Assembly (NCBI RefSeq): GCF_020831405.1
Contig: NZ_JAJHPU010000008.1
Coordinates: forward strand, 1 to 64,000
Reading direction: 5' to 3'
DNA: 64,000 bases
From: Pseudomonas oryzagri
GTDB lineage: Bacteria > Pseudomonadota > Gammaproteobacteria > Pseudomonadales > Pseudomonadaceae
Shown here: positions 43,552-52,690 of the stretch, in pieces
Position numbering within the stretch: the stretch's first letter is position 1
Layout: the number at the start of each line of letters is the position of its first letter
Translations under genes and position numbers: made by a program
Notes under the pieces: model-generated
Database searches by the model: none
Seen by the model: only the letters and a program-made list of their open reading frames with translations
Told to the model about the DNA's origin: nothing

Positions 43552-44331
43552 ATGAAGTTTTCGCTGAATCTGTCCGGGCTGTTCGAGCGCAGCCTGGGCA
43601 TCCTCGTTTTCGTGCTGGTCTGGGAGCTGCTGCCGCGCCTGGGGTTGGCCAATCCGGGCTACCTGAGCCCGCCGTCGGCGGTGCTGCAGGCGATCTGGGA
43701 GATGGCCCACAACGGCGCGCTGCTCAAGCACCTGGAGGCCAGCCTGTACCGCTCGCTGGCCGGTCTGCTGCTGGCCGTGGCCAGCGGGGTGAGCCTCGGT
43801 CTCTTGATGGGCTGGTTCGCCCGCTTCGAGGCCTTCGTCGATCCGCTGCTGCAGTTCTTCCGGCAGACCTCGGCGCTGGCGCTGTTCCCGGTGTTCATCC
43901 TGTTCTTCGGCATCGGCGAGCTGTCCAAGGTGGCGATCATCTTCTGGGCGTCGTTCTGGCCGATCCTGCTCAGCACCATCAGCGGGGTGAAGCAGGTCGA
44001 CAAGCTGCTGATCGACTCGGCGCGCTCGATGGGCGCCTCGCGCGGCTTCCTGTTCGCCAGGGTGGTGCTGCCGGCGGCCGCGCCGTCGATATTCACCGGC
44101 ATCCGCCTGGCCGGCGCCTACTGCGTCACCGCGCTGGTGGCCGCGGAGATGATCGGCGCGCACTCCGGGCTAGGCTTCTTGACCCTCAACTCGCAGGAGG
44201 TCTTCCAGGTGCCGAGCATGTACGCCGGGATCCTGCTGCTGGCGTCGGTTGGCCTGCTGCTCAACTTCGTCCTGGCCCTGCTCGAACGGCGGCTGACCCG
44301 CTGGCGCAAGGGGCTGACCCACAATGCCTGA
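43552..44331 (+). CDS. ABC transporter permease, SsuC/TauC type
   Basis: A 259-residue permease with six membrane segments and the EAA-type loop LIDSARSMGASRGFLFARVVLPAAAP. It overlaps the start of the next gene by 8 bases. It is the single permease of this transporter, so it would work as a homodimer. Confidence 0.9.
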   Translation: MKFSLNLSGLFERSLGILVFVLVWELLPRLGLANPGYLSPPSAVLQAIWEMAHNGALLKHLEASLYRSLAGLLLAVASGVSLGLLMGWFARFEAFVDPLLQFFRQTSALALFPVFILFFGIGELSKVAIIFWASFWPILLSTISGVKQVDKLLIDSARSMGASRGFLFARVVLPAAAPSIFTGIRLAGAYCVTALVAAEMIGAHSGLGFLTLNSQEVFQVPSMYAGILLLASVGLLLNFVLALLERRLTRWRKGLTHNA

Positions 44332-45244
44332 GCTGCTGCTGCCGAGCGGCGCGCACTGGCGCCGGTGCCTGACGGCGGGCGCGGCGCGAGCGCTTCCCCG
44401 CGCCGGCCACGTGCGCCTGGCGCTGCTGGCCGCGCTGCTGATCGGAACCGCCCTGCTGGCCAGCCACTGGCTGGCGCCACGCCCGGCCGACCTGCCGCCG
44501 GGGCCGCTGCTCGGCCAGGCGCTGGCGCGCGGCAAGCTGCTGGTCGGCGTGCGCGAATACCGCCGCCCGGCCTTGCCCGGCGCCACCGTCGCCGCCGAAC
44601 CGGACGTGCTCGACGCAGCGCTGGCCAAGGAACTGGGCGCCTACCTGGGCGTGCCGGTGGAGCTGGTCGGCCTGCCGGCCGCGCAGCAGGAGGCGGCGCT
44701 GGCCGAGGGGCGCATCGACCTGCTGATCGCCGGCAGCGCCGAGCGCCCGGCGCCGGTCGGCGCGCTCGCCGTGCCGCCTTCGCCGCGCCATGACGAGGGC
44801 GCGCTGCTGGTGTTGCGCGGCCTGCCGCTGGAGGCGGCGGCGCCCTTGCGCGGGCGCAGCCTGTGCCTGGCCGAGGGCAGCCCCTACCGCCACCAACTGG
44901 TCGCCCGCCACGGCGCGCAGGCGCGCCTGTATCCCTCGGCGGTGCACGCCATCGCCGCCTTCCAGGCCGGCGAGTGCGCCGCGCTGGCCGAGGAGGCGAG
45001 CCTGGTCGACTGGCTGCTGCAGCAGCCCGAATGGCGTTTCCACCGCCGCCTGCCCATCGCGCTGCGCGCCGAGGACGCCGGCCACGTGCGCCTGCCGGCC
45101 GGCGATGCGCAGGGCAGGGCCTGGCTGGGCGCCGCCCTGGCCGACTGGCAACGGCGCGGCGCCCAGGACGCCGCCCTGGCGCACTGGATCGGCGAGCTGA
45201 GCGTCGACGTGCTCAAGCTCGACCAGGGTCTGATCTGCCACTGA
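44324..45244 (+). CDS. Membrane-anchored amino-acid-type (PBP3) binding protein
   Basis: A 306-residue protein. It has an N-terminal membrane anchor (VRLALLAALLIGTALLASHW) and a periplasmic domain resembling family 3 solute-binding proteins: GKLLVGVREYRRPALPG, VLDAALAKELGAYLGVPVELV and EGRIDLLIAG. It is unrelated to the first binding protein of the operon. The absence of a cleavage site suggests that it stays tethered to the membrane. It may sense or hand over a ligand to the same permease. Confidence 0.72.
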   Translation: MPELLLPSGAHWRRCLTAGAARALPRAGHVRLALLAALLIGTALLASHWLAPRPADLPPGPLLGQALARGKLLVGVREYRRPALPGATVAAEPDVLDAALAKELGAYLGVPVELVGLPAAQQEAALAEGRIDLLIAGSAERPAPVGALAVPPSPRHDEGALLVLRGLPLEAAAPLRGRSLCLAEGSPYRHQLVARHGAQARLYPSAVHAIAAFQAGECAALAEEASLVDWLLQQPEWRFHRRLPIALRAEDAGHVRLPAGDAQGRAWLGAALADWQRRGAQDAALAHWIGELSVDVLKLDQGLICH

Positions 45245-45280
45245 ATCGCACCACCACCCGACCGATAGAGTCCATCCGCA

Positions 45281-46432
45281 ATGAATATCCCCCTGGATTC
45301 CCTGCTCGCCCGCCTCAAGGCCACCGCGGTCGAGCGCGATGCCCGTGGCGGCCACGCCGCCGAGGAAAAGGCGCTGCTGCGCCAGGCCGGCCTGCTCAAC
45401 CTGTCGATCCCGCGCGTGTTCGGCGGCGAGGAACGCCCCTGGCCGGAAATCTACGCCCTGGTGCGCCGCGTCGCCGCCGTCGACAGCGCGCTGGCGCACG
45501 TGCTGGCCTTCCATCACCTGCAGGTCGCCACCGTGCTGATCTACGGCAACGACGAGCAGCACGAGCGCCTGCTGCGCCAGACCGTCGAGCGCCAGCTGTG
45601 GTGGGGCAACGGCATGAACCCGCTGGACCGCCGCCTGCTGGCGCGGCGCGGCCAGGACGGCCTGCGCCTCGACGGGGTGAAGTCGTTCTGCTCGGGGATC
45701 GTCGGCTCGCAGCTGATGACCCTCTCGGCGGTGCTCGACGACGCCGCCCAGCCGCTACTGGCGGTGGTCTATACCGAGCACCCCGGCGTGCGCATCGTCG
45801 ACGACTGGGACCCCATCGGCCAGCGGCAGACCGACAGCAACTCGGTGAGTTTCGCCCAGGTGCCGCTGGCCGAGCGCGACGTATTGCGCGCCCCGGAGGT
45901 GACGCCGACGCCGTTCCACACCCTGCGCAACTGCTTCGCCCAGCTGGTGCTGGTCAACCTGTACCTGGGCATCGCCGAGGGCGCCTTTGCCGAGGCGCGC
46001 CAGTACGCGCACACCCAGGCCCGCCCGTGGCTGGCCTCGCCGGCCGAACACGCCACCGACGACCTGTTCACCCAGAACCGCTTCGGCGAGATGCACGTGC
46101 AGATCGCCGCCGCCCGCGCCCTGGCCGACCGCGCCGCCGACAAGGTCGCCGCCGCCTACGCGCGCGGCCCGGCGCTGACTGCCTTTGAGCGCGCCGAGGC
46201 GGCGGTGGCGGTAGCCGAGGCCAAGGTGCTCGCCCACCGCGCCGGACTGTTCGCCAGCCAGGAGCTGTTCGAGGTGGTCGGCGCCCGCGGCACCAAGGCC
46301 GCGCTGGGCTTCGACCGCTTCTGGCGCAACGTGCGCACCCACACCCTGCACGACCCCATCGACTACAAGCTCAACATGCTCGGCCGCTGGGCGCTGAAGG
46401 ATGAGGCGCCGGATCCGTTGAATTATTCGTGA
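45281..46432 (+). CDS. SfnB-type acyl-CoA-dehydrogenase-fold monooxygenase
   Basis: A 383-residue third SfnB-like protein: LSIPRVFGGEERPWPEIYALVRRVAAVD, SFCSGIVGSQLMT, DWDPIGQRQTDSNSVSF and FWRNVRTHTLHDPIDYK. It lacks the longer N-terminal head of its paralogues at 36-38 kb and is more divergent. It is the last gene of the sigma54-dependent operon starting at 41638. The reaction is probably oxygenation of a sulfur compound imported by the operon's own ABC transporter. Confidence 0.87.
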   Translation: MNIPLDSLLARLKATAVERDARGGHAAEEKALLRQAGLLNLSIPRVFGGEERPWPEIYALVRRVAAVDSALAHVLAFHHLQVATVLIYGNDEQHERLLRQTVERQLWWGNGMNPLDRRLLARRGQDGLRLDGVKSFCSGIVGSQLMTLSAVLDDAAQPLLAVVYTEHPGVRIVDDWDPIGQRQTDSNSVSFAQVPLAERDVLRAPEVTPTPFHTLRNCFAQLVLVNLYLGIAEGAFAEARQYAHTQARPWLASPAEHATDDLFTQNRFGEMHVQIAAARALADRAADKVAAAYARGPALTAFERAEAAVAVAEAKVLAHRAGLFASQELFEVVGARGTKAALGFDRFWRNVRTHTLHDPIDYKLNMLGRWALKDEAPDPLNYS

Positions 46433-46454
46433 ATAGCTCCCGGGTTGGGCCAAT

Positions 46455-46470
46455 TCCCCCTACAGGGGGA
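46455..46470. terminator. Short hairpin between convergent genes
   Basis: TCCCCC, loop TACA, GGGGGA. It is a 6-bp GC stem between the SfnB-like gene and the convergent LysR gene. There is no clear T-run. Confidence 0.35.
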
Positions 46471-46512
46471 TGGTGGCTTGCTGCACTTGCCGCGTTTTCC
46501 GCTGACGACCTT

Positions 46513-47418
46513 TCAGCTGGCCGCCTCGACGGACGCATCCTTCAAGTCGCGCAACACCTTCAGGAACGACTGCAGCACCGGCGACTGGTCGCCCTTGCGG
46601 TACAGGCAGATCAGCTCGATCGTGGAGTCGCCCCGGCTGTGCAGCGGGCGATAGACCACCCCCGGCAGGCGCAGGTTGATCGCCGCCCGCGGCACGATGC
46701 TCACCCCCAGGCCGCCGCCGACCAGGGCGATGCTGGTGGTGACGTCGCTCACCTCGTGGGCCACTACCGGCTGCGCCGCGTAGTGCTCGTACATCCGCTG
46801 GATCTGGGTCACCAGGCTGCCGCGCACACCGCGCGGGTAGAGGATCAGCGGCTCGTCGAGCATGTCCGCCAGGTCGATGCTCGGCTGCTGCGCCAGCCGG
46901 TGGCCTTCGCCCAGGGCCAGCATCAGCGGCTCGTGGCGCACCTCTTCCTGGGCGATGTCCGGCTCGGCCGGCACCAGGCGATTGAAGCCGATGGTCAGGC
47001 GCCGCTCGCGCAGGGCCTGGATCTGCGCGTCCTTGTCCATCTGGTGCAGGGCGATCCTCACCCCGGGGTAGGCGGTGGTGAAGCGCTTGAGCACTTGCGG
47101 AATGAAATCGAGGATGGCCGAGCCGAAGATGCCGATGGCCAGGCTGCCGCGCTGCCCGGAGGAGAGCGATTTCGACTCCTCGGCGGCGAACTGCAGCTCG
47201 CCGAGAATCCGCTGGGCGTGGTGGTAGAAGGCTTCGCCGGCCGCAGTCAGCGCCACCCGCTTGGAGTTGCGCTCCAGCAGCACCGCCGCGATGTCCTCCT
47301 CGAGCTGCTGGATCTGCCGGCTCAGCGCCGATTGCGAGATGTAGACCCGTTCGGCGGCGCGATTGAAGTTGAGTTCCTCGGCCACCGCGACGAAATAGCG
47401 TAGCTGCCTGATTTCCAT
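46513..47418 (-). CDS. LysR-family regulator of the meta-cleavage cluster
   Basis: A 301-residue LysR regulator: MEIRQLRYFVAVAEELNFNR, AAERVYISQSALSRQIQQLE, and the effector domain with LALGEGHRLAQQPSIDL. It resembles the BenM/CatM/CatR/CbnR-type group that responds to muconate-like or aromatic acids. The ATG at 47418 is chosen because the helix-turn-helix starts there; a longer frame adds 24 residues. It is divergent from the meta-cleavage operon with a 151-bp gap. Most dmp/xyl clusters use an NtrC- or XylS-type regulator, so a LysR is a variant arrangement. Confidence 0.9.
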   Translation of the reverse strand: MEIRQLRYFVAVAEELNFNRAAERVYISQSALSRQIQQLEEDIAAVLLERNSKRVALTAAGEAFYHHAQRILGELQFAAEESKSLSSGQRGSLAIGIFGSAILDFIPQVLKRFTTAYPGVRIALHQMDKDAQIQALRERRLTIGFNRLVPAEPDIAQEEVRHEPLMLALGEGHRLAQQPSIDLADMLDEPLILYPRGVRGSLVTQIQRMYEHYAAQPVVAHEVSDVTTSIALVGGGLGVSIVPRAAINLRLPGVVYRPLHSRGDSTIELICLYRKGDQSPVLQSFLKVLRDLKDASVEAAS

Positions 47419-47569
47419 TACTGGCTTTCCTCTCGCCCGCAACGATGCATAAAAGTCATTGATCGTTGAATATACAGCATTGGACTGCATCGCTGCCTGA
47501 CCCTAACGTGGTGTCACAGCCGCCGCCGATCCGCGGCGGCCCCTCCCAGGCCCACATGGCAGGCTTTCC
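47419..47569. promoter_or_regulatory. Divergent control region of the meta-cleavage operon
   Basis: A 151-bp spacer between the LysR gene and the hydratase gene. GATGCATAAAAGTCATTGATC and the nearby AATATACAGCATT contain several T-N11-A candidates. A GC-rich dyad (GCCGCCGATCCGCGGCGGC) at 47520-47538 could also matter for regulation. Confidence 0.45.
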
Positions 47570-48355
47570 ATGCAGTCGACCCCAATCGAACAGTTGAGCG
47601 ACGAGCTGTACCGCGCGCTCAAGGACAACCAACCCATCGCTCCGCTCAGCGAGCGCCATCCGCAACTGACCCTGCAGCAGGCCTACGAGCTGCAGCTGAA
47701 CGTGCTCGCCCGCCGCCAGCGTGAGAACGGCGAGCGGGTGATCGGCAAGAAGATCGGCGTCACCAGCCAGGTGGTGATGGAGCAGCTGAAGGTGGACCAG
47801 CCGGACTTCGGCCACCTGACCTCGGCGATGCTGCGCGCCGACGGCGCGGCCATTGCCGTGGCGGACCTGATCGCGCCCAAGGCCGAAGGGGAGATCGCCT
47901 TCCTGCTCAAGGAGGACCTGCGCGGCCCCGGCCTCACGGTCGCCGACGTGCTGCGCGCCACCGAGTGCGTGATGCCGTGCATCGAGATCGTCGACTCGCG
48001 GATTCGCGACTGGCAGATCCGCATTCAGGACACCGTGGCCGACAACGCCTCGTCCGCGCTCTTCGTGCTCGGCGATGCCGCGGTCGATCCGCGCGAGCTG
48101 GAGCTGGGCCTGGTCGGCATGACCCTGGAGCTCAACGGCGAAATCGCCAGTACCGGCGCGGGCGCCGCGGCGCTGGGGCATCCGGCCAATGCCGTGGCCT
48201 GGCTGGCCAACACCCTGGGAGGCTTCGGCATGGCCCTCGAGGCGGGCGAGGTGATCCTCTCCGGCGCCCTGTCCGCCATGGTGCCGGTCAAGGCCGGCGA
48301 CAACCTGCGCATCAGCCTGGGCGGCATCGGCTCCGCCAGCGTGCGGTTCACCTGA
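47570..48355 (+). CDS. dmpE: 2-hydroxypenta-2,4-dienoate hydratase (DmpE/XylJ type)
   Basis: A 261-residue member of the hydratase/decarboxylase family. [22 protein letters not shown] is the block that distinguishes the hydratase from the decarboxylase. It adds water to 2-hydroxypenta-2,4-dienoate to give 4-hydroxy-2-oxovalerate, which the aldolase at 51660 splits. The conserved acidic residues for Mg are in [11 protein letters not shown]. It is the first gene of the operon; the next gene starts 15 bases on. Confidence 0.9.
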   Translation: MQSTPIEQLSDELYRALKDNQPIAPLSERHPQLTLQQAYELQLNVLARRQRENGERVIGKKIGVTSQVVMEQLKVDQPDFGHLTSAMLRADGAAIAVADLIAPKAEGEIAFLLKEDLRGPGLTVADVLRATECVMPCIEIVDSRIRDWQIRIQDTVADNASSALFVLGDAAVDPRELELGLVGMTLELNGEIASTGAGAAALGHPANAVAWLANTLGGFGMALEAGEVILSGALSAMVPVKAGDNLRISLGGIGSASVRFT

Positions 48356-48370
48356 TTGGAGCGAAGCGAA

Positions 48371-49159
48371 ATGGCACTCGACCGGCAGACCATCGAAGAA
48401 CTGGCCTTGCACCTGGACGGCGCGGAGCAGCAGGCGCGCGCCGTCGCCAAGATCACCGACGCCTTCCCGGACATGGACTGGCAGGACGCCTACGCCATCC
48501 AGGACGCGATCCGCGAGCTGAAGCAGGCACGCGGCGTGCGCATCGCCGGCCTGAAGATGGGCCTCACCTCCCACGCGAAGATGCGCCAGATGGGCGTGGT
48601 GGAGCCGATCCACGGCTTCGTCACCGACTACGGCGCGGTGGCCGACGGCGGCGAGATCGATACCCGCGGGCTGATCCATCCCAAAGTGGAGGCGGAGATC
48701 GCCTTCGTCACCCGGCGGGCGCTGCGCGGTCCGGGCTGCCACGTCGGCACGGTGCTGGCCGCCACCGAACTGGTGCTGCCGGCGGTCGAGGTGATCGACT
48801 CGCGCTACGAGAACTTCCGCTTCGACCTGAAGAGCGTGATCGCCGACAACACCTCCTCGGCGCGCTACGTGCTCGGCGGCCGCCCGCACTCGGCGCGCGG
48901 CCTCGACCTGAAGAACCTCGGCGTGGTGATGGAGCGCAATGGCCGCATCGTCGCCACCGCCTCCGCCGCCGCGGTGCTGGGCCACCCGGCGCAGAGCGTG
49001 GCGATGCTGGCCAACATGCTCGGCGCGCGGGGCCGCGAGATCCCGGCCGGCACCCTGATCCTCACCGGCGGGGTGACCGAAGCGGTCGCCGTCGAGGCCG
49101 GCGACAACGTCAACGTGCGCTTCCAGCATCTGGGCAGCGTATCCATGCGCTTCGTTTGA
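48371..49159 (+). CDS. dmpH: 4-oxalocrotonate decarboxylase (DmpH/XylI type)
   Basis: A 262-residue protein paralogous to the previous one. [21 protein letters not shown] is the block of the decarboxylase, and [10 protein letters not shown] carries metal ligands. It converts 2-oxo-3-hexenedioate to 2-hydroxypentadienoate, in a complex with the hydratase in known systems. The ATG at 48371 has GGAG 9 bases upstream; a TTG at 48356 is less likely. Confidence 0.9.
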   Translation: MALDRQTIEELALHLDGAEQQARAVAKITDAFPDMDWQDAYAIQDAIRELKQARGVRIAGLKMGLTSHAKMRQMGVVEPIHGFVTDYGAVADGGEIDTRGLIHPKVEAEIAFVTRRALRGPGCHVGTVLAATELVLPAVEVIDSRYENFRFDLKSVIADNTSSARYVLGGRPHSARGLDLKNLGVVMERNGRIVATASAAAVLGHPAQSVAMLANMLGARGREIPAGTLILTGGVTEAVAVEAGDNVNVRFQHLGSVSMRFV

Positions 49160-49179
49160 GCGCCCTCGGGAGAAGCAAC

Positions 49180-49371
49180 ATGCCGATCATGCAAGTCCAC
49201 CTCGTCGCCGGTCGCAGCGAAGCGCAGAAAGCCCGTCTGATCGAGGCTCTGACCGCAGCCGCAGTGGAGGCGCTCGACGCGCCCATCGAGTCGGTGCGGG
49301 TGATCATCAACGAGGTACCCAACACCGATTTCGGCATCGCCGGACAGACCGCCAAGCAGCGCGGGCGCTGA
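49180..49371 (+). CDS. dmpI: 4-oxalocrotonate tautomerase (4-OT)
   Basis: A 63-residue tautomerase. After removal of Met the catalytic Pro1 is free, and Arg11, Arg39 and Phe50 are at the same positions as in the characterised enzyme (62 residues). It isomerises 2-hydroxymuconate to 2-oxo-3-hexenedioate. CGGGAGAAG precedes the start. It lies in the meta-cleavage operon after the decarboxylase. Confidence 0.92.
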   Translation: MPIMQVHLVAGRSEAQKARLIEALTAAAVEALDAPIESVRVIINEVPNTDFGIAGQTAKQRGR

Positions 49372-49412
49372 GCGCCGCGGATCGAACACAACGACAACTA
49401 CAAGGAGATCCC

Positions 49413-50354
49413 ATGAACGCGACATCCACTCGCTGCAAGGTGGCGATCATCGGCTCGGGCAACATCGGCACCGACCTGATGATCAAGGTGCTGCGCCACG
49501 GCCAGCGCCTGGAGATGGCCGCCATGGTCGGCATCGACCCGGCCTCCGACGGCCTGGCCCGCGCCCGCCGCCTGGGCGTGGCGACCACCGCCGACGGGCT
49601 GGAGGGCCTGCTGCAGCTGCCGGGCTTCGACGAGATCGGCATCGTCTTCGACGCCACCTCGGCGCAGGCCCATGCCCGCCACAACGAGGCGCTGCAGGCG
49701 CGCGGGGTACGAGTCATCGACCTGACGCCGGCGGCCATCGGGCCCTACGTCATTCCGGCGATCAACCTCGACGCCGAGTTGCAGGCGACCAACATCAATA
49801 TGGTGACCTGCGGCGGGCAGGCGACCATCCCCATCGTCAAGGCCATCGCCCAAGTCACCCCGGTGCACTACGCCGAGATCGTCGCCTCGATCGCCAGCAA
49901 GTCCGCAGGCCCGGGCACCCGCGCCAATATCGACGAGTTCACCGAAACCACGTCGAAGGCCATCGAGGTGATCGGCGGGGCGCAGAAGGGCAAGGCGATC
50001 ATCGTCCTCAACCCGGCCGAGCCGCCGCTGATCATGCGCGACAGCGTGTTCGCCCTCTGCGAGCCGGCGGACCGGGCGGCCATCGCCGCCAGCGTGGAGG
50101 CCATGGTGGCGCGGGTGCGCGACTACGTGCCCGGCTACCGGCTCAAGCAGCAGGTGCAGTTCGAGCCGGTCGACACACCGGTCAACGTGCCGGGCGTGGG
50201 CCTGCGCCGGGGGCTGAAGGTCTCGGTGTTCCTCGAGGTGGAGGGCGCCGCCCACTACCTGCCGGCCTACGCCGGCAACCTCGACATCATGACCTCGGCG
50301 GCGCTGGCCTGTGCCGAGCGGTTGGCGGAGGCGGGGCGGGGGACACGGGCATGA
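49413..50354 (+). CDS. dmpF: Acylating acetaldehyde dehydrogenase (DmpF type)
   Basis: A 313-residue enzyme converting acetaldehyde, NAD and CoA to acetyl-CoA. The NAD motif GSGNIG is near residue 14 and the catalytic Cys133 lies in [10 protein letters not shown]. In known systems it forms a channelling complex with the HOA aldolase, here at 51660. ACAAGGAGA precedes the ATG. Its stop overlaps the ferredoxin start by 4 bases. Confidence 0.93.
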   Translation: MNATSTRCKVAIIGSGNIGTDLMIKVLRHGQRLEMAAMVGIDPASDGLARARRLGVATTADGLEGLLQLPGFDEIGIVFDATSAQAHARHNEALQARGVRVIDLTPAAIGPYVIPAINLDAELQATNINMVTCGGQATIPIVKAIAQVTPVHYAEIVASIASKSAGPGTRANIDEFTETTSKAIEVIGGAQKGKAIIVLNPAEPPLIMRDSVFALCEPADRAAIAASVEAMVARVRDYVPGYRLKQQVQFEPVDTPVNVPGVGLRRGLKVSVFLEVEGAAHYLPAYAGNLDIMTSAALACAERLAEAGRGTRA

Positions 50355-50659
50355 AGCCGGCGCGCCTGCGCATCCGCGAGCGGGTCAGTGGCGCCGTATT
50401 CGCCGTGGAGCAGGGCAGCGCGCTGCTGCCGGCGATGGAAGCCGCGCGTTGCCAGGCCATCGCCGTGGGTTGCCGCAACGGCGGATGTGGCGTGTGCAAG
50501 GTGCGGGTGCTGCAGGGCGACTTCGATGTCGGCCCGATGAGCCGGCGCCACGTATCGGCGGCGGAGCAGGCCGACGGCCTGGCGCTGGCCTGCCGGTTGT
50601 ACCCGAGAACGGACATGGAGATCGAACGAATTCTCGAACCCGTTGCAAGAAAGCACTGA
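50351..50659 (+). CDS. dmpQ: [2Fe-2S] ferredoxin, XylT/DmpQ type
   Basis: A 102-residue plant-type ferredoxin with cluster ligands C41, C46, C49 and C81 (CX4CX2C...C), in [11 protein letters not shown] and ALACRLYP. Such ferredoxins in meta-cleavage operons reduce and reactivate the Fe(III) form of catechol 2,3-dioxygenase. This fits its place directly upstream of that gene. The start overlaps the dehydrogenase stop (ATGA), giving translational coupling. Confidence 0.9.
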   Translation: MKPARLRIRERVSGAVFAVEQGSALLPAMEAARCQAIAVGCRNGGCGVCKVRVLQGDFDVGPMSRRHVSAAEQADGLALACRLYPRTDMEIERILEPVARKH

Positions 50660-50705
50660 ATCGATCGTTGAACCCAGCAAAACAACTACAAAATCAGGTG
50701 ATCCT

Positions 50706-51629
50706 ATGAAAAAAGGTGTTCTGCGCCCCGGCCATGTACAGATCCGCGTGATGGACATGCAACAGGCGCTCAAGCATTACGTCGAGCTGCTCGGCCTCAT
50801 CAAGACCCATCAGGACAGCCAGGGACGGGTCTACCTGAAGGGCTGGACCGAGGTCGAGCGCTTCTCGGTGGTGCTGGTGCCGGCCGCCGTGCCCGGCATG
50901 GACTTCATGGGCTTCAAGGTGATCGACGACCAGACCCTGAGCCGGCTGGCCCTCGACCTGGCCGCCTTCGGTTGCCAGGTGGAGCACATCCCTGCAGGCG
51001 AACTGGACTTCTGCGGCCGCCGGGTGCGCTTCCTCGCGCCAACCGGACACTGGATCGAGCTCTACGCGGAGAAGGAGTACACCGGCCGCTGGGGCGTCAG
51101 CGAAACCAATCCCGAGGCCTGGCCGCGTGGCCTGCGCGGCATGCGGGCGATGAGCTTCGACCACTGCCAGCTGCACGGCAGCAACCTGCCGCTGACCCGC
51201 GAGCTGTTCGTCGACGTGCTCGGCTTCCATCTCAGCGAACAGGTGCTCGACGCCAACGGCAACAGCGTCGCCGACTGGCTGTCGATTTCGATCAAGGCCC
51301 ACGACATCGCCTTCGTCGGCGACGGCAACGACGGCGCCTTCCACCATGCCGGCTTCCTGCTCGAGACCTGGGAGACGCTGCTGCGCGCCGGCGACCTGCT
51401 GACCATGACCGACACCTCGCTCGACGTCGGCCCGACCCGGCACGGTATCACCCATGGGCAGAGCATGTACTTCTTCGACCCCTCGGGTAACCGCAACGAG
51501 GTTTTCGCCGGCGGCGACTTCCACTACCCCGACCAGAAGCCGGTCACCTGGCACGAGAAGGACCTGGGCAAGGCGATCTTCTATCACAGCCGCATGCTCA
51601 ACGAGCGCTTCCTGACCGTGATGACCTGA
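50706..51629 (+). CDS. dmpB: Catechol 2,3-dioxygenase (XylE/DmpB type)
   Basis: A 307-residue extradiol dioxygenase, the exact length of XylE. The Fe(II) ligands are H153 (FDHCQLHG), H214 (FHHAGF) and E265 ([11 protein letters not shown]), at the same numbers as in the characterised enzyme. It cleaves catechol to 2-hydroxymuconate semialdehyde. The ATG at 50706 has GGTGATCC upstream; a longer frame starting at 50643 is unlikely. No phenol, benzoate or naphthalene oxygenase that would make catechol is in the window. Confidence 0.94.
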   Translation: MKKGVLRPGHVQIRVMDMQQALKHYVELLGLIKTHQDSQGRVYLKGWTEVERFSVVLVPAAVPGMDFMGFKVIDDQTLSRLALDLAAFGCQVEHIPAGELDFCGRRVRFLAPTGHWIELYAEKEYTGRWGVSETNPEAWPRGLRGMRAMSFDHCQLHGSNLPLTRELFVDVLGFHLSEQVLDANGNSVADWLSISIKAHDIAFVGDGNDGAFHHAGFLLETWETLLRAGDLLTMTDTSLDVGPTRHGITHGQSMYFFDPSGNRNEVFAGGDFHYPDQKPVTWHEKDLGKAIFYHSRMLNERFLTVMT

Positions 51630-51659
51630 CCCGGCGCGCTATCCCAGGAGGGAAACCGC

Positions 51660-52673
51660 ATGAACAAGAAACTCTATATCTCCGACGTGACCCTGCGCGA
51701 CGGCAGCCACGCCATCCGCCATCAGTACACCTTGGACGACGTGCGGGCCATCGCCCGCGCGCTGGACCAGGCTCGCGTGGACAGCATCGAGGTCGCCCAC
51801 GGCGACGGCCTGCAGGGCTCGTCGTTCAACTACGGCTTCGGTCGCCACAGCGATCTCGAATACATCGAGGCGGTGGCCGGCGAGATCAGCCACGCGAAGA
51901 TTGCCACCCTGCTGCTGCCGGGTATCGGCACCGTGCACGACCTGCACAATGCCTACGCGGCCGGAGCGCGGGTGGTGCGCGTCGCCACCCACTGCACCGA
52001 GGCGGACGTATCCCGCCAGCACATCGAGTACGCCCGCCACCTCGGCATGGACACCGTGGGCTTTCTGATGATGAGCCACATGATCCCCGCCGCGCAGCTG
52101 GCCGCGCAGGGCAAGCTGATGGAAAGCTACGGCGCCACCTGCATCTACATGGCCGACTCCGGCGGGGCGATGAGCATGCAGGACGTGCGCGAGCGCATGC
52201 GCGCGTTCCGCGCGGTGCTGAGGCCCGAGACCCAGCTCGGCATGCACGCCCATCACAACCTGAGCCTCGGCGTGGCCAATTCCATCGTCGCGGTGGAGGA
52301 GGGGTGCGATCGGATCGACGCCTCGCTGGCCGGCATGGGCGCCGGCGCCGGCAATGCGCCGCTGGAGGTGTTCATTGCCGCCGCCGAACGGCTGGGCTGG
52401 AACCACGGCACCGACCTTTACCGGCTGATGGACGCCGCCGACGACCTGGTGCGCCCGCTGCAGGACCGCCCGGTGCGCGTCGACCGCGAGACCCTCGGCC
52501 TCGGTTACGCGGGCGTCTATTCGAGCTTCCTGCGTCACGCCGAGCTGGCGGCGGACCGGTACGGGCTGAAGACCCTGGACATCCTGGTCGAGCTGGGCAA
52601 GCGGCGAATGGTCGGCGGCCAGGAGGACATGATCGTCGACGTCGCCCTGGATCTGTTGAAGAAGGCCGGCTGA
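51660..52673 (+). CDS. dmpG: 4-hydroxy-2-oxovalerate aldolase (DmpG type)
   Basis: A 337-residue aldolase: catalytic R13, D14 and H17 in TLRDGSHA and the Mn-binding HAH in [11 protein letters not shown]. It splits 4-hydroxy-2-oxovalerate into pyruvate and acetaldehyde, and passes the aldehyde to the dehydrogenase at 49413. The C-terminal communication domain is present (GRQ-like [13 protein letters not shown]). GGGAGGGAAA precedes the ATG. In the classical dmp order dmpF is next to dmpG; here the ferredoxin and dioxygenase lie between them. Confidence 0.93.
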   Translation: MNKKLYISDVTLRDGSHAIRHQYTLDDVRAIARALDQARVDSIEVAHGDGLQGSSFNYGFGRHSDLEYIEAVAGEISHAKIATLLLPGIGTVHDLHNAYAAGARVVRVATHCTEADVSRQHIEYARHLGMDTVGFLMMSHMIPAAQLAAQGKLMESYGATCIYMADSGGAMSMQDVRERMRAFRAVLRPETQLGMHAHHNLSLGVANSIVAVEEGCDRIDASLAGMGAGAGNAPLEVFIAAAERLGWNHGTDLYRLMDAADDLVRPLQDRPVRVDRETLGLGYAGVYSSFLRHAELAADRYGLKTLDILVELGKRRMVGGQEDMIVDVALDLLKKAG

Positions 52674-52690
52674 GGCGACGGAGCACGCAC

